64,000 bases of DNA from DSYU01 sp963827605 (lineage in GTDB: Bacteria; Chloroflexota; Anaerolineae; Anaerolineales; Anaerolineaceae), in contig CAWHBK010000002.1 in the NCBI GenBank assembly GCA_963827605.1, forward strand, positions 186,001 to 250,000, given 5' to 3'. The notes under the pieces were generated by a model. The model was given only the letters and a program-made list of their open reading frames with translations, was not told the DNA's origin and ran no database searches. This document shows positions 27,031 to 35,639 of this stretch, piece after piece. Position numbers and translations under genes: made by a program. Numbering within the stretch: position 1 is the stretch's first letter; every line of letters begins with the position of its first letter.

Positions 27031-27956
27031 TGGTACAAACCGCAATTGCAATATCCACCACCAACCTGGTGAAAACCTATGGGCGCGGCAGCGTTCGCGC
27101 CCTCGACGGCCTGGATTTTTCCGTCCAGACCGGTGAGGTGCACGGCTTTTTGGGGCCGAATGGCGCCGGAAAAACCACCACCATCCGCATTCTCCTCGGA
27201 CTGCTGCGCGCCAATGCTGGCCAGGCCCGGGTATTGGGCGGCGACCCCTGGAAGGATGCGGTCGCGCTGCACCGCCGCCTTGCCTACGTCCCTGGAGATG
27301 TCACCCTGTGGCCTGAGCTCTCCGGCGGCGAGGTAATCGACCTGCTCGGCCGGCTGCGCGGCAGCCTGGACCCCCAACGCCGGGCCAGCCTGTTGGAGCG
27401 CTTCGATCTGGACCCCCGGAAAAAAGCGCGGACCTACTCCAAAGGCAACCGCCAAAAGGTGGCCCTCATCGCGGCGCTGGCCTCCGACGTGGAGCTGCTC
27501 TTGCTGGATGAGCCCACCTCCGGGCTCGACCCATTGATGGAGGCCGTTTTCCGCGAATGCGTGGCCGAAGAACGCCGGCGCGGGCGCACGGTGCTGCTTT
27601 CGAGCCATATCCTGGCCGAGGTCGAGGCCGTGTGCGACCGGGTCACCATTATACGCAAAGGCCGCGCGGTTGAAACCGGCTCGCTGGCCGAACTCCGCCA
27701 CCTCACCCGCACGCTGGTCACCGCCGACCTGGCAACGCCGCCCGGCGGATTGGAAGCGCTGCCCGGGATCTACAATTTGAGCCTGGAGGGCACGCGCTTG
27801 CGCTGTGAAGTCGACAGCAGCCATCTGGATGGTTTAATGCGCAACCTGGCTGAGGCCGGCATTCACAACCTGATCTGCCAGCCGCCGACCCTGGAAGACC
27901 TGTTTATGCGCCACTACCAGACCGACCGGCAGGTGGAGATGGAGGCGGTGCGATGA
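27030..27956 (+). CDS. ABC-2-type exporter ATP-binding protein
   Basis: 308 residues. Walker A GFLGPNGAGKTTTIRILLGL, Q-loop replaced by LAYVPGDVTLWPELSG, variant signature TYSKGNRQKVALIAAL, Walker B LLLLDEPTSGLDP, switch His LLSSHILAEVEAV. The C-terminal extension is typical of DrrA/CcmA-like drug or lipid exporters. It overlaps the permease by ATGA. Confidence 0.94.
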   Translation: MVQTAIAISTTNLVKTYGRGSVRALDGLDFSVQTGEVHGFLGPNGAGKTTTIRILLGLLRANAGQARVLGGDPWKDAVALHRRLAYVPGDVTLWPELSGGEVIDLLGRLRGSLDPQRRASLLERFDLDPRKKARTYSKGNRQKVALIAALASDVELLLLDEPTSGLDPLMEAVFRECVAEERRRGRTVLLSSHILAEVEAVCDRVTIIRKGRAVETGSLAELRHLTRTLVTADLATPPGGLEALPGIYNLSLEGTRLRCEVDSSHLDGLMRNLAEAGIHNLICQPPTLEDLFMRHYQTDRQVEMEAVR

Positions 27957-29545
27957 ACGAGCTGGCCGGTACAGGTACTTTAATCCGCCTGATTCTGCGC
28001 CGGGATGGATGGAAGTTTCTCATTTGGGTGGTTCTCACCGGGCTGATCCCGGTGGGACTCGCGGCTTCCTTTATGGAGCTGTATCCCACTGCTCAAGCCA
28101 TTCAGGCGTATGCCAACGAAAGCATGCATACCCCCTCAGCAGTGGGGATGCTGGGCCTGGTCTACAGCCAGACCCTCGGCGGGCTGGTGGCCTGGCGTTC
28201 CGGGTTGAACAGCGCCATCCTGATCGCGCCGGTAAGCCTGCTCTTCCTTATTCGCCACACGCGCACCGAAGAAGAGGCCGGGCGGCGCGAGCTTTTGGGC
28301 GCGACTGTGGTTGGCCGCTACGCGCCCCTCACCGCAGCGCTGATTGTGGTGCTGGGCGCCTGCCTGGTCATCGCCATCCTGATCGCCGGCGGGTTGATCG
28401 GCATGGGACTGCCCGCCGCAGGGGCGATTGTGCTGGGCCTGTCGGCGGCCTCAACTGGCTGGATCTTTGCCGCTGTCGCCGCCGTGGCCGCGCAGCTGGC
28501 CGAAAGCCCCGGCCCGGCACGCGGCATGGCCCTGGGCGCCTTCGGGGTAGCTTACCTGCTGCGCGCGGTAGGGGATGCAGCCAGCCTGCGCGGCGCTTCC
28601 GGCTGGCTGTCCTGGCTGTCGCCGCTCGGCTGGGTGCGCTTTACACGCGCTTTCGCCGGTGAACAGCCGTGGGTCTTCGCGCTGATGCTCGGCCTGGTTG
28701 TCGCGCTGGTAGCGGCCGCTTATCGCCTTTCCGCCCGGCGCGACCTGGGCGCCGGCCTGCTGCCCGCGCGTTCGGGTCCGGCAGTCGCATCGCCGCGCCT
28801 GCGCAGCCCGCTGGCCCTTGCCTGGCGGCTGCACCGCTCCGCCCTGATCGCCTGGACCGCTGGGGCAGCCGTGATTGGCATCCTCTTAGGCAGCACCGGA
28901 GCGACGTTTTCCAACTTCGTCAGCGGGCCGCAGCTGCAAGGCTGGGTAACCCGCATGGGCGCCCGAGACGCCGGCGAGGCCTACCTGTTTATCATCATTT
29001 ACGTGCTGGGCCAGGTCACCGCCGCTTACGCGATCAGCATGGCCCTGCGCCTGCGCTCAGAGGAAGTCGATGGGCGCGCGGACACCGTGCTGGCGACCGG
29101 GACCGGACGGACGCGCTGGGCCGCCAGCCATCTCTTCTTCGCCTTCCTCGGACCCACCCTGCTGTTGTTGGTGCTGGGGTTTTTCATCGGGCTCGGTTTT
29201 GGGATCAGCGCGGGCAATGTGGCGCAGATTTTGCCGCGCCTGCTCGTGCGCACCCTGTTCACCCTGCCCGCCGTGTGGGTGATGGTGGGTATTACCGCGG
29301 CTCTGTTCGGCCTGCTGCCTCGCTTCGCCGCCGCCGGGGCGTGGGCGCTGATTGCGCTGTACTTTTTGCTCGAGATGGGTTGGGAACTGCAGCAGGTCAG
29401 CCAGGCAGTCTTCAACCTCTCCCCGTTCGCCTATGTGCACTGGTCGCACCCGGTGACCATTGCGCCTCTCATCGGGCTGACTCTGGCAGCCGCCGCCTTC
29501 TCCGCCGCCGGTTTGGCCGCTTTCCGCCGGCGCGATATTGCGTAG
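27953..29545 (+). CDS. ABC-2-type exporter permease (polyketide-antibiotic exporter type)
   Basis: 530 residues with about 12 hydrophobic segments in two similar halves, each with a short cytoplasmic helix carrying acidic residues (TEEEAGRRELLGATVVGRYA and SEEVDGRADTVLATGTGRTR). This layout is typical of TipA/ExporterABC-type permeases. It is translationally coupled to the ATPase. The exported compound is unknown; the TetR control suggests a toxic or xenobiotic substrate. Confidence 0.92.
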   Translation: MNELAGTGTLIRLILRRDGWKFLIWVVLTGLIPVGLAASFMELYPTAQAIQAYANESMHTPSAVGMLGLVYSQTLGGLVAWRSGLNSAILIAPVSLLFLIRHTRTEEEAGRRELLGATVVGRYAPLTAALIVVLGACLVIAILIAGGLIGMGLPAAGAIVLGLSAASTGWIFAAVAAVAAQLAESPGPARGMALGAFGVAYLLRAVGDAASLRGASGWLSWLSPLGWVRFTRAFAGEQPWVFALMLGLVVALVAAAYRLSARRDLGAGLLPARSGPAVASPRLRSPLALAWRLHRSALIAWTAGAAVIGILLGSTGATFSNFVSGPQLQGWVTRMGARDAGEAYLFIIIYVLGQVTAAYAISMALRLRSEEVDGRADTVLATGTGRTRWAASHLFFAFLGPTLLLLVLGFFIGLGFGISAGNVAQILPRLLVRTLFTLPAVWVMVGITAALFGLLPRFAAAGAWALIALYFLLEMGWELQQVSQAVFNLSPFAYVHWSHPVTIAPLIGLTLAAAAFSAAGLAAFRRRDIA

Positions 29546-29563
29546 CCTGACCGCTTTCACCGG

Positions 29564-29614
29564 CAGTCTGGGAATACCGCTTCGCGCAGGCCGCGGAACG
29601 GTATTCCCAGACTG
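29564..29614. terminator. Bidirectional hairpin between convergent genes
   Basis: CAGTCTGGGAATACCG (29564-29579) and CGGTATTCCCAGACTG (29599-29614) form a perfect 16-bp stem with a 19-nt loop, between the convergent permease and hydrolase genes. There is no long T-tract. Confidence 0.65.
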
Positions 29615-29618
29615 GCGA

Positions 29619-31482
29619 TTACCAGGCCAGGCTGGCATAAATAGCGTCCGCCAGGGCATTGTACCCGCCCCCACCCAGGTGCACGTGATCTCCGCCGTCA
29701 TAGCGGCTTTGCAAGCAGTCGCTGTCCGGGTCTTTCAGCAGCGCATACGCATCCACACAGGCGACGTTCGCCGCGCCCCGGATCCAGGCGTTGACGGTTT
29801 CCAACACGGCCTGCTTTTCCGCCGTCCAATCCTTTGAATTTCCCCGCGGCGGGATGGTAATCGCCACCACCTGCATGCCGGCCTGTTTTGCGCGGCTGTA
29901 GATCGCCTGCAGGTTGGCCTGGATCGTCCCGGCCCGCCGGTTCAGGTCAATATCGTTTGTCCCGCCCAATACGATCAGCACCTCAGGCGTATAGCGGCGC
30001 AAATGAACCGGCAGCCGCGTAACCATCTGGTAAGTGGTCTGGCTCGAAACGCCGCAGTCCACCGTCACCCAGCCGTCGCCCAGGCGTTTACGCAGGCGGT
30101 TCTGATATCCAAAAGCCTTATCCGCGGTGGTCAGGCTGTCGCCCAGGCACAGCACCTGGCGGGATTGCAGCAGCCGCCCGCGCAGATCCTCGGGGAGTTC
30201 AAAGCAGACCGGCCGCGCGACCAGCCGGCGGAAGATGCTGCCCGGAGCGGTCGAGTAAATGCCAACCTTCGAGCCTGCCAGCAGCTCCGGCGCGCCAATT
30301 TTGCGGTTGACGATTTCGGTCAGCGCGCCGTCATAATAGACCGTGAGGGTCAGCTCGTTATATCGCACGGCCAGTTTCGCCCCCGCGCGGTACGTCACTG
30401 GCCGCCTGGCAATGAGCGTTACGGTTCCTTCGATCACCTGCTCCACCTTCAGGCTCGTCCCGTCCAGGGTCACCCGGTACTCATTCTGCCGGTCCAGGGA
30501 GCGCACGCGCAGGCCGGCGCTGCCGCTCGCCCGCTGGATCCGCGCTTCCACCCAGGCAGCGTTGGTCCCCAGGTCGGCTTCAAAGTCCGCGGCCGCCTCC
30601 GCCTGCTCTAGAAGCACAGGTGGGAAGGCCGGCGAACTCGGTCGCATACCACACGGCGATGCTGGCGCCCTGGTCCTCGCCGCCTTCCGCACGATAGCCC
30701 AGGTAAGCCGGCGCCCCACTGCCCGCAGTTGTGGGTCCATTCTCCCCGGCCATCAGCACCAGCTCCAGCCCCGCGCCATCGTTAATCGCAAACGCTGCCT
30801 CGCCTGCCTGCTGGAAGACGACGGAATCATACCAGCAGTTGCTGTACAGGTTCAATACCGGAAACGTCTGGCCCCCATAAGCGATCCAGCCGCCTTCGCT
30901 TTCCAATGCCGTTCGGCGCACGCCCGCCAGCAGCTGTCCATCGGCGGTAGCCAGGCCCATCCAACCCGTCTCATGCCCCCAGGCGGTTTGGAAACGCACT
31001 CCCACCGCCTGGCCTTCTCGGAATGGGACAGGCCGGCTGTCAACGATACACGGATCGTTCCGTCCAGGCGCCACCCCGACGATCCGCAGGCTGTCTTCGG
31101 AAAACCGGATCTGTCCCGCGCTGTCGGCGCCGATGGTGCGGGTAGGCGGCCCGGCCGGGTCCGCGAAATCATCCGCGATCGGCAATCCTGCCGCCGGCTT
31201 CGTAGCCGCCGGCTCCGTTGCCGCCGGCGCCCGCGGGGTTGGGCTGGCCTCCTGCGCGGATTGGGCGGTTGCAACCGCTTCTGGCGCAGTGGTCTTGACC
31301 GCTCTCTCCGCCTCCACGATGGCTGTCAGAGTTTTGGCCGGTGTTGCGGTGCTAATCCGCACCAGAGTCAGCGTAGGTACCAGCGTTTGGATTGGGCCAG
31401 ATGGCGTTAGCCGGGCCAATCCGGCGCATAAATGGCTGGTAAGCCAGGCGCCCCCGGCCAGTAGAAATTTTCGCCTTTTCAT
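29619..31482 (-). CDS. Secreted SGNH/GDSL hydrolase, one frameshift
   Basis: About 620 residues once joined. It begins at ATG 31482 with a signal-like N-terminus (KRRKFLLAGGAWLTSHLCAG) and a Thr/Ala/Pro linker. Two beta-rich regions follow that may be carbohydrate- or surface-binding. The C-terminus is an SGNH hydrolase: block I CLGDSLTTADKAFGYQ, block III VLGGTNDIDL, and the Asp-His region DHVHLGGGGYNALADAI. One extra base near 30629 breaks the frame after TEFAG, resuming as FPPVLLEQAEAAADFEADLG. It is probably an esterase or lipase acting on a cell-surface or polysaccharide substrate. Confidence 0.85.
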
Positions 31483-31700
31483 GAAACCGCATCCCCTCCA
31501 GAAGCAGGTGGAAACATCCCAAGAATATCATACATCCGGGATTAATTCCCTTTGTTTGGGAACAATATTGGCGAGTTCTACGTTGTTATAGATAAAGATT
31601 TTCGATTCAGACTCAGTGCCTGTCATTCAATGGTTGCTATTTATAAGCCGGACCGGCCTGCACTTATACAAACGCATTTCATCACTGACCCGGTACAACT

Positions 31701-32723
31701 ATGAAAAAACCTGCTTTATGGATCGCCTTGCTTGTATTCATGACCACCCTGGCCTGCGGGGTGCCCGCGCAGGTTAAACCGACCCTCACCCTGGTCCCAA
31801 CCATTGTGATCCAAGGCAGCCCGCCTGTCCCGGCAGAGGCAGCGACCCCTACCCCCGCAAGCAGTGGGGACCTTGCTACCGCTGTTGCAGGGGTCGCCAC
31901 GGTCGCTCCAGCCAGCCCGACTCCAGAGATTACCGCGACCGCTGGGCGGGCCATGCCGTTGGGCGTGGTAAACATCATGCTTCTAGGGTCCGATGTCCGC
32001 GCCACCGCCGGGAGCCATACAGACGTCATCATGCTGGTTTCGGTCAATATAATGAAACAGACCGTCAGCGTCATCTCATTCCCTCGCGACCTGTATGTAC
32101 CCATCCCCGGCTGGACGACCCAGCGCCTCAACACGGCGAAACCGCATGGTGGGTTCGAAACCCTGGCTGATACCATGGAGGAGAACTTCGCGGTCCGGCC
32201 CACCTACTATATGCAGACGGACTTTGCGGGCTTCCAGAGCATCATCGACAGCCTGGGCGGGATAAACGTCTACGCCGGGTCGACGCTGGTCGACCGCTGT
32301 GATCTGCCCATCGCCGAGAACGGCAAATGCACTGTCCAGCCGGGTCTGTACAAAATGGACGGCGCTACCGCGCTCTGGTACGTCCGCTCGCGCCACACCT
32401 CCAGCGATCTGGACCGCCTGCGCCGCGAGCAAGAAGTGCTGTCAGCCATCTTTGTCCAAATCATGTCTGCCGGTGCAAACCGGGATCTGCCCGGCCTGTA
32501 TGCCCGCTTCCAAAGCAGCGTGGACACCAATTTAACCATTCAGGCCATCGCCCCGCTCCTGCCCACCGCGGCCAGAGTGTTCAACGACCGCAATCAGATC
32601 CGCCACTACGCGCTCACCGTCAAAGAAGCCAAACCTTTCGTCACGGATACCGGCGCCCAGGTCCTGATGCCCGATTATGAACGCATCAGCCAGATTCTGG
32701 ATGAAGCCATTTTCAACCCGTAA
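31701..32723 (+). CDS. LytR-CpsA-Psr (LCP) family lipoprotein
   Basis: 340 residues. The signal peptide ends in lipobox-like TTLAC, followed by a Thr/Pro/Ala linker and the LCP domain with VNIMLLGSDVRATAGSHTDV, VISFPRDLYVPIPG, GGFETLADTMEENFAV and ALWYVRSRHTSSDLDRLRRE, whose Arg residues bind pyrophosphate. LCP proteins transfer polymers from lipid carriers to the cell wall. Anchoring by lipidation rather than a TM helix is notable. Confidence 0.92.
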   Translation: MKKPALWIALLVFMTTLACGVPAQVKPTLTLVPTIVIQGSPPVPAEAATPTPASSGDLATAVAGVATVAPASPTPEITATAGRAMPLGVVNIMLLGSDVRATAGSHTDVIMLVSVNIMKQTVSVISFPRDLYVPIPGWTTQRLNTAKPHGGFETLADTMEENFAVRPTYYMQTDFAGFQSIIDSLGGINVYAGSTLVDRCDLPIAENGKCTVQPGLYKMDGATALWYVRSRHTSSDLDRLRREQEVLSAIFVQIMSAGANRDLPGLYARFQSSVDTNLTIQAIAPLLPTAARVFNDRNQIRHYALTVKEAKPFVTDTGAQVLMPDYERISQILDEAIFNP

Positions 32724-32756
32724 AGGATTTGGCTCTGCATGGGTTTTCAATAAGCA

Positions 32757-32797
32757 AAAAGGGCTGCTGGCTCGCGCTGTGAGCCAGCAGCCCTTTT
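32757..32797 (+). terminator. Strong Rho-independent terminator
   Basis: AAAAGGGCTGCTGGCTC (32757-32773), 7-nt loop, GAGCCAGCAGCCCTTTT (32781-32797). The perfect 17-bp stem has A and T tracts on the two sides and ends the LCP gene. Confidence 0.9.
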
Positions 32798-32854
32798 GAC
32801 TTTATGGCTCTTCCAAGGTAGATTGCATTTTTCAGAATTGTTGTTCTCTATCGC

Positions 32855-33012
32855 CCCGGCGAGCCAGTCGCCGGGCTACAAAGCCCAAGCCTGCTGAAAG
32901 CAGGCTACCAAGAAGCAGTCTCGGCAGGGAAACGTTCTTTCAGCCCGGTTTCACCGGGCCTGGTTGTCCTAGCCCGGCGACTTCGCCAACTCCGTTGGCG
33001 CAATCGCCGGGC
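32855..33012. repeat. Mosaic of four GC-rich hairpins
   Basis: Four hairpins in about 160 bases: CCCGGCGA/TCGCCGGG (32855-32875), AGCCTGCT/AGCAGGCT (32888-32906), GCCCGG/CCGGGC (32943-32959), and a two-level stem GCCCGGCGA/TCGCCGGGC with inner CGCCAAC/GTTGGCG (32972-33012). This is the gene-free stretch between the LCP terminator and the MarR promoter. It resembles repeated extragenic palindromes. Confidence 0.65.
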
Positions 33013-33062
33013 AGGGCAAGCCAGAACCTTGCGAATCGCCCTACTTTTGACTCTTTCACCTC

Positions 33063-33110
33063 TTGACAAAACTACTTCTGCGCAGTATATTACTGGCTAG
33101 AATTGTTCTA
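33063..33110 (+). promoter_or_regulatory. Promoter and MarR-type operator
   Basis: TTGACA (33063-33068), 17 nt, TATATT (33086-33091) is a near-consensus sigma-70-type promoter. The palindrome TAGAA-TTG-TTCTA (33098-33110) sits over the expected transcription start, fitting autorepression by the MarR protein at 33137. Confidence 0.82.
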
Positions 33111-33136
33111 TATGTTACGATCTCTTTAGAGGTGGT

Positions 33137-33691
33137 ATGCCAGATCGAAATTATGAGGAAAGACTGAAACACCGGGCCCACATGCGCGGCACGCTGAAAA
33201 CCCTGTTTGGCGTCGAAGATACCAGCGGGGTGGAGCTTTTTAGCCTGCTCCGTCACCTGGCGCACCTGTGCGAGCCGCCGGATGATAAGGACCTTTCCGG
33301 GCCGCGCTGGCGCTTGATGCTGCATTTACTGGGCGAGGAACATATGGGCGAAGGCGCGGGCCTTACCCCCACAGACCTCAGCCATTCGCAGCGGGTGAGT
33401 AAGAACACCATCAGCGCCTTGCTGCGCGGTTTGGAAGAACAGGGCCTGATCCAGCGCACCCTCGACCCGGCGGATTACCGCCTCTTCCGCATCCAGCTCA
33501 CCCAGGCCGGGCGCGAGATGATCCACGCTTCGGCCCCCCGGCGGCTGGCCCGCTTGAACGAGATGGCTGCCGGCCTCACCAGCGAAGAACGCGCCCAGCT
33601 TACGGTACTGCTCGAAAAGCTGTACCATTCGATGCTCGAAGCATCCTGTAAGACCCCCCTCGATCCAAAAACAGAAAGCCACGGAGGCTAA
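33137..33691 (+). CDS. MarR-family regulator
   Basis: 184 residues from ATG 33137 (GAGGTGG upstream). The winged HTH is GLTPTDLSHSQRVSKNTISA then GLIQRTLDPADYRLFRIQLT, with helical dimerisation ends. It is directly followed by two ABC exporter genes, which are its likely targets along with its own promoter. Confidence 0.92.
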   Translation: MPDRNYEERLKHRAHMRGTLKTLFGVEDTSGVELFSLLRHLAHLCEPPDDKDLSGPRWRLMLHLLGEEHMGEGAGLTPTDLSHSQRVSKNTISALLRGLEEQGLIQRTLDPADYRLFRIQLTQAGREMIHASAPRRLARLNEMAAGLTSEERAQLTVLLEKLYHSMLEASCKTPLDPKTESHGG

Positions 33692-33692
33692 G

Positions 33693-35639
33693 TTGCAAAC
33701 AGTATTACCCGTTTCACCCAAGGCAAACCGCCCGGCTGCCCGCCCACCCACCAATCCCATGAGCGGTGGGTTGGGACGTGCCATTGCATACCTGGGCAGG
33801 CACAAGCGCATTGCCTTTTATGCCTACGGCGCGTTGCTGATCTCTACCATGGCGCAGTTAATGGTTCCACAGGTCATCCAGACCATTATGGATGCCCTGA
33901 CGAACGGCATGCTGGCCCACCAGCTGGCCAAAGTGCCGCAGCAGTTCCTGCCCGCCGCGCTTGCCAAAATGAACTGGACCATCGACCAGTACAACCGCTA
34001 CAGCAATGATTGGCGCAGCGCGCTGCTGGCTGCCGGCGGGCTGGTCGTTTTGTTCGCCGCTATCCGCGGCATTTTCGCCTATATCCAGACCTACATGAAC
34101 GAGCGTGTCGGCCAGAGTATCGCCTTCGACCTGCGCAACGATCTGTTCGCCAAGATCCAGCGCCTGTCGTTCAGCTACCACGACCAGAACCAGACCGGCC
34201 AGCTGATGGTGCGCGCCACCGATGATGTGGAAAAAGTGCGCCTCTTCCTGGCCCAGGGGCTGCTCATGGCGCTACAGGCCATCGTGCTGCTGGTCGCCGC
34301 ACTGATCATCCTCTTCGCCACCAACTTCCGCCTGACGCTGGTGGTGCTGCCCCTGCTGCCGCTGGCTATGCTGATCTTCATGGCCTTTGGCCGCCTGGTA
34401 CAGCCCATGTTTATGCAGGTGCAGATCCGCCTCTCCAAGCTGAACACGGTACTGCAAGAAAACCTGGCCGGGATCAAAGTGATTAAAGCCTTTGTCCGCG
34501 AGCCGGAACAGCAGCAGCGCTTCGACCAGTCCGCCGACGATTTGTTCGGCCAGCAGATTAAGGTGGCGCGTATCTTCGCCTTTATGTTCCCCGCCGTCTT
34601 CCTGGTGATCGGCCTGGGTCAGGCCGCAGTACTGTACTTCGGCGGGCAGCAGATCATCCTGGGCACGCTCAGCCTGGGCGAGTGGCAGAAATTCAGCATG
34701 TACCTGATGTTCGTCTTCTTCCCCCTGGGCATGCTGGGCATGATCGTCAATATGATGTCGCAGGCCGGCGCATCCGCCACCCGCATCTTCGAGATCCTGG
34801 ATGCCAAGGTCGATGTGACCGATAAACCCGGCGCGCAGAATCTGCCCGCTGTACAGGGTGCGGTGCGCTTCGACAACGTCACCTTCCGCTACGTGGGCGG
34901 CGGCGAGCCGGCCCTCGACAGCGTCAGTTTCTCCGTCCAGCCCGGCCAGACCGTGGCCCTGTTGGGCGCCACCGGCTCCGGCAAGACTTCGATCATTAAC
35001 CTGGTGCCGCGTTTTTATGATGCGACTTCCGGCTCGGTGCAGATCGACGGTCATGATGTGCGCGATGTATGCCTCGAATCGCTGCGCGCCCAGATTGGCA
35101 TCGTTTTGCAAGACACCACCCTCTTTACCGGCACCATCCGCGATAATATCGCCTTTGGCCGCCCGGGCGCCAGCCTGGAGGATGTAATCGCAGCGGCGAC
35201 AGCCGCCTCGGCGCACGAATTTATTAGCGGGTTCCCCCAGGGATACGAAACCCCGGTGGGCGAGCGCGGCACGACCCTCTCCGGCGGGCAGAAACAGCGC
35301 GTCGCCATCGCCCGCGCCCTGCTGATGGACCCGCGCATCCTGATCCTGGACGACTCGACCAGCAGCGTGGACACGGTCACCGAGTTCGAGATCCAGCAGA
35401 CGCTCACCCAGCTAATGCAGGGCCGCACCAGCTTCGTCATCGCCCAGCGCATCAGCACGGTGCGTAACGCCGATATGATCCTGGTGCTGGACAAGGGCAA
35501 GATTGTCGCCCAGGGCAAGCATGATGACCTGATGGAAGACAGCCCAATCTATGCCGAGATTTACAATTCACAGCTCGTTGAGGACACCGGCACGGTTTCA
35601 AACGCGCCTGTCTCGTTAGAGGAGGAAGCACATGGGTAG
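33693..35639 (+). CDS. ABC exporter, half-transporter with degenerate site
   Basis: 648 residues starting at TTG 33693; GGAGG lies 5 bases upstream and no ATG fits. Six membrane segments precede the NBD with Walker A LLGATGSGKTS, signature TLSGGQKQR and Walker B RILILDDSTSSVD, in which Asp replaces the catalytic Glu. The switch region is AQRIST, with Gln in place of the usual His. This is the degenerate partner of a heterodimeric multidrug/lipid exporter with the next gene, as in TM287/288. The two genes overlap by 8 bp. Confidence 0.94.
   Translation: MQTVLPVSPKANRPAARPPTNPMSGGLGRAIAYLGRHKRIAFYAYGALLISTMAQLMVPQVIQTIMDALTNGMLAHQLAKVPQQFLPAALAKMNWTIDQYNRYSNDWRSALLAAGGLVVLFAAIRGIFAYIQTYMNERVGQSIAFDLRNDLFAKIQRLSFSYHDQNQTGQLMVRATDDVEKVRLFLAQGLLMALQAIVLLVAALIILFATNFRLTLVVLPLLPLAMLIFMAFGRLVQPMFMQVQIRLSKLNTVLQENLAGIKVIKAFVREPEQQQRFDQSADDLFGQQIKVARIFAFMFPAVFLVIGLGQAAVLYFGGQQIILGTLSLGEWQKFSMYLMFVFFPLGMLGMIVNMMSQAGASATRIFEILDAKVDVTDKPGAQNLPAVQGAVRFDNVTFRYVGGGEPALDSVSFSVQPGQTVALLGATGSGKTSIINLVPRFYDATSGSVQIDGHDVRDVCLESLRAQIGIVLQDTTLFTGTIRDNIAFGRPGASLEDVIAAATAASAHEFISGFPQGYETPVGERGTTLSGGQKQRVAIARALLMDPRILILDDSTSSVDTVTEFEIQQTLTQLMQGRTSFVIAQRISTVRNADMILVLDKGKIVAQGKHDDLMEDSPIYAEIYNSQLVEDTGTVSNAPVSLEEEAHG

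Noticed and set aside
34272..35216. Minus-strand open frame of 314 codons
   Set aside because: Antisense shadow of the first exporter subunit; His/Asp/Gly-rich composition typical of such shadows.
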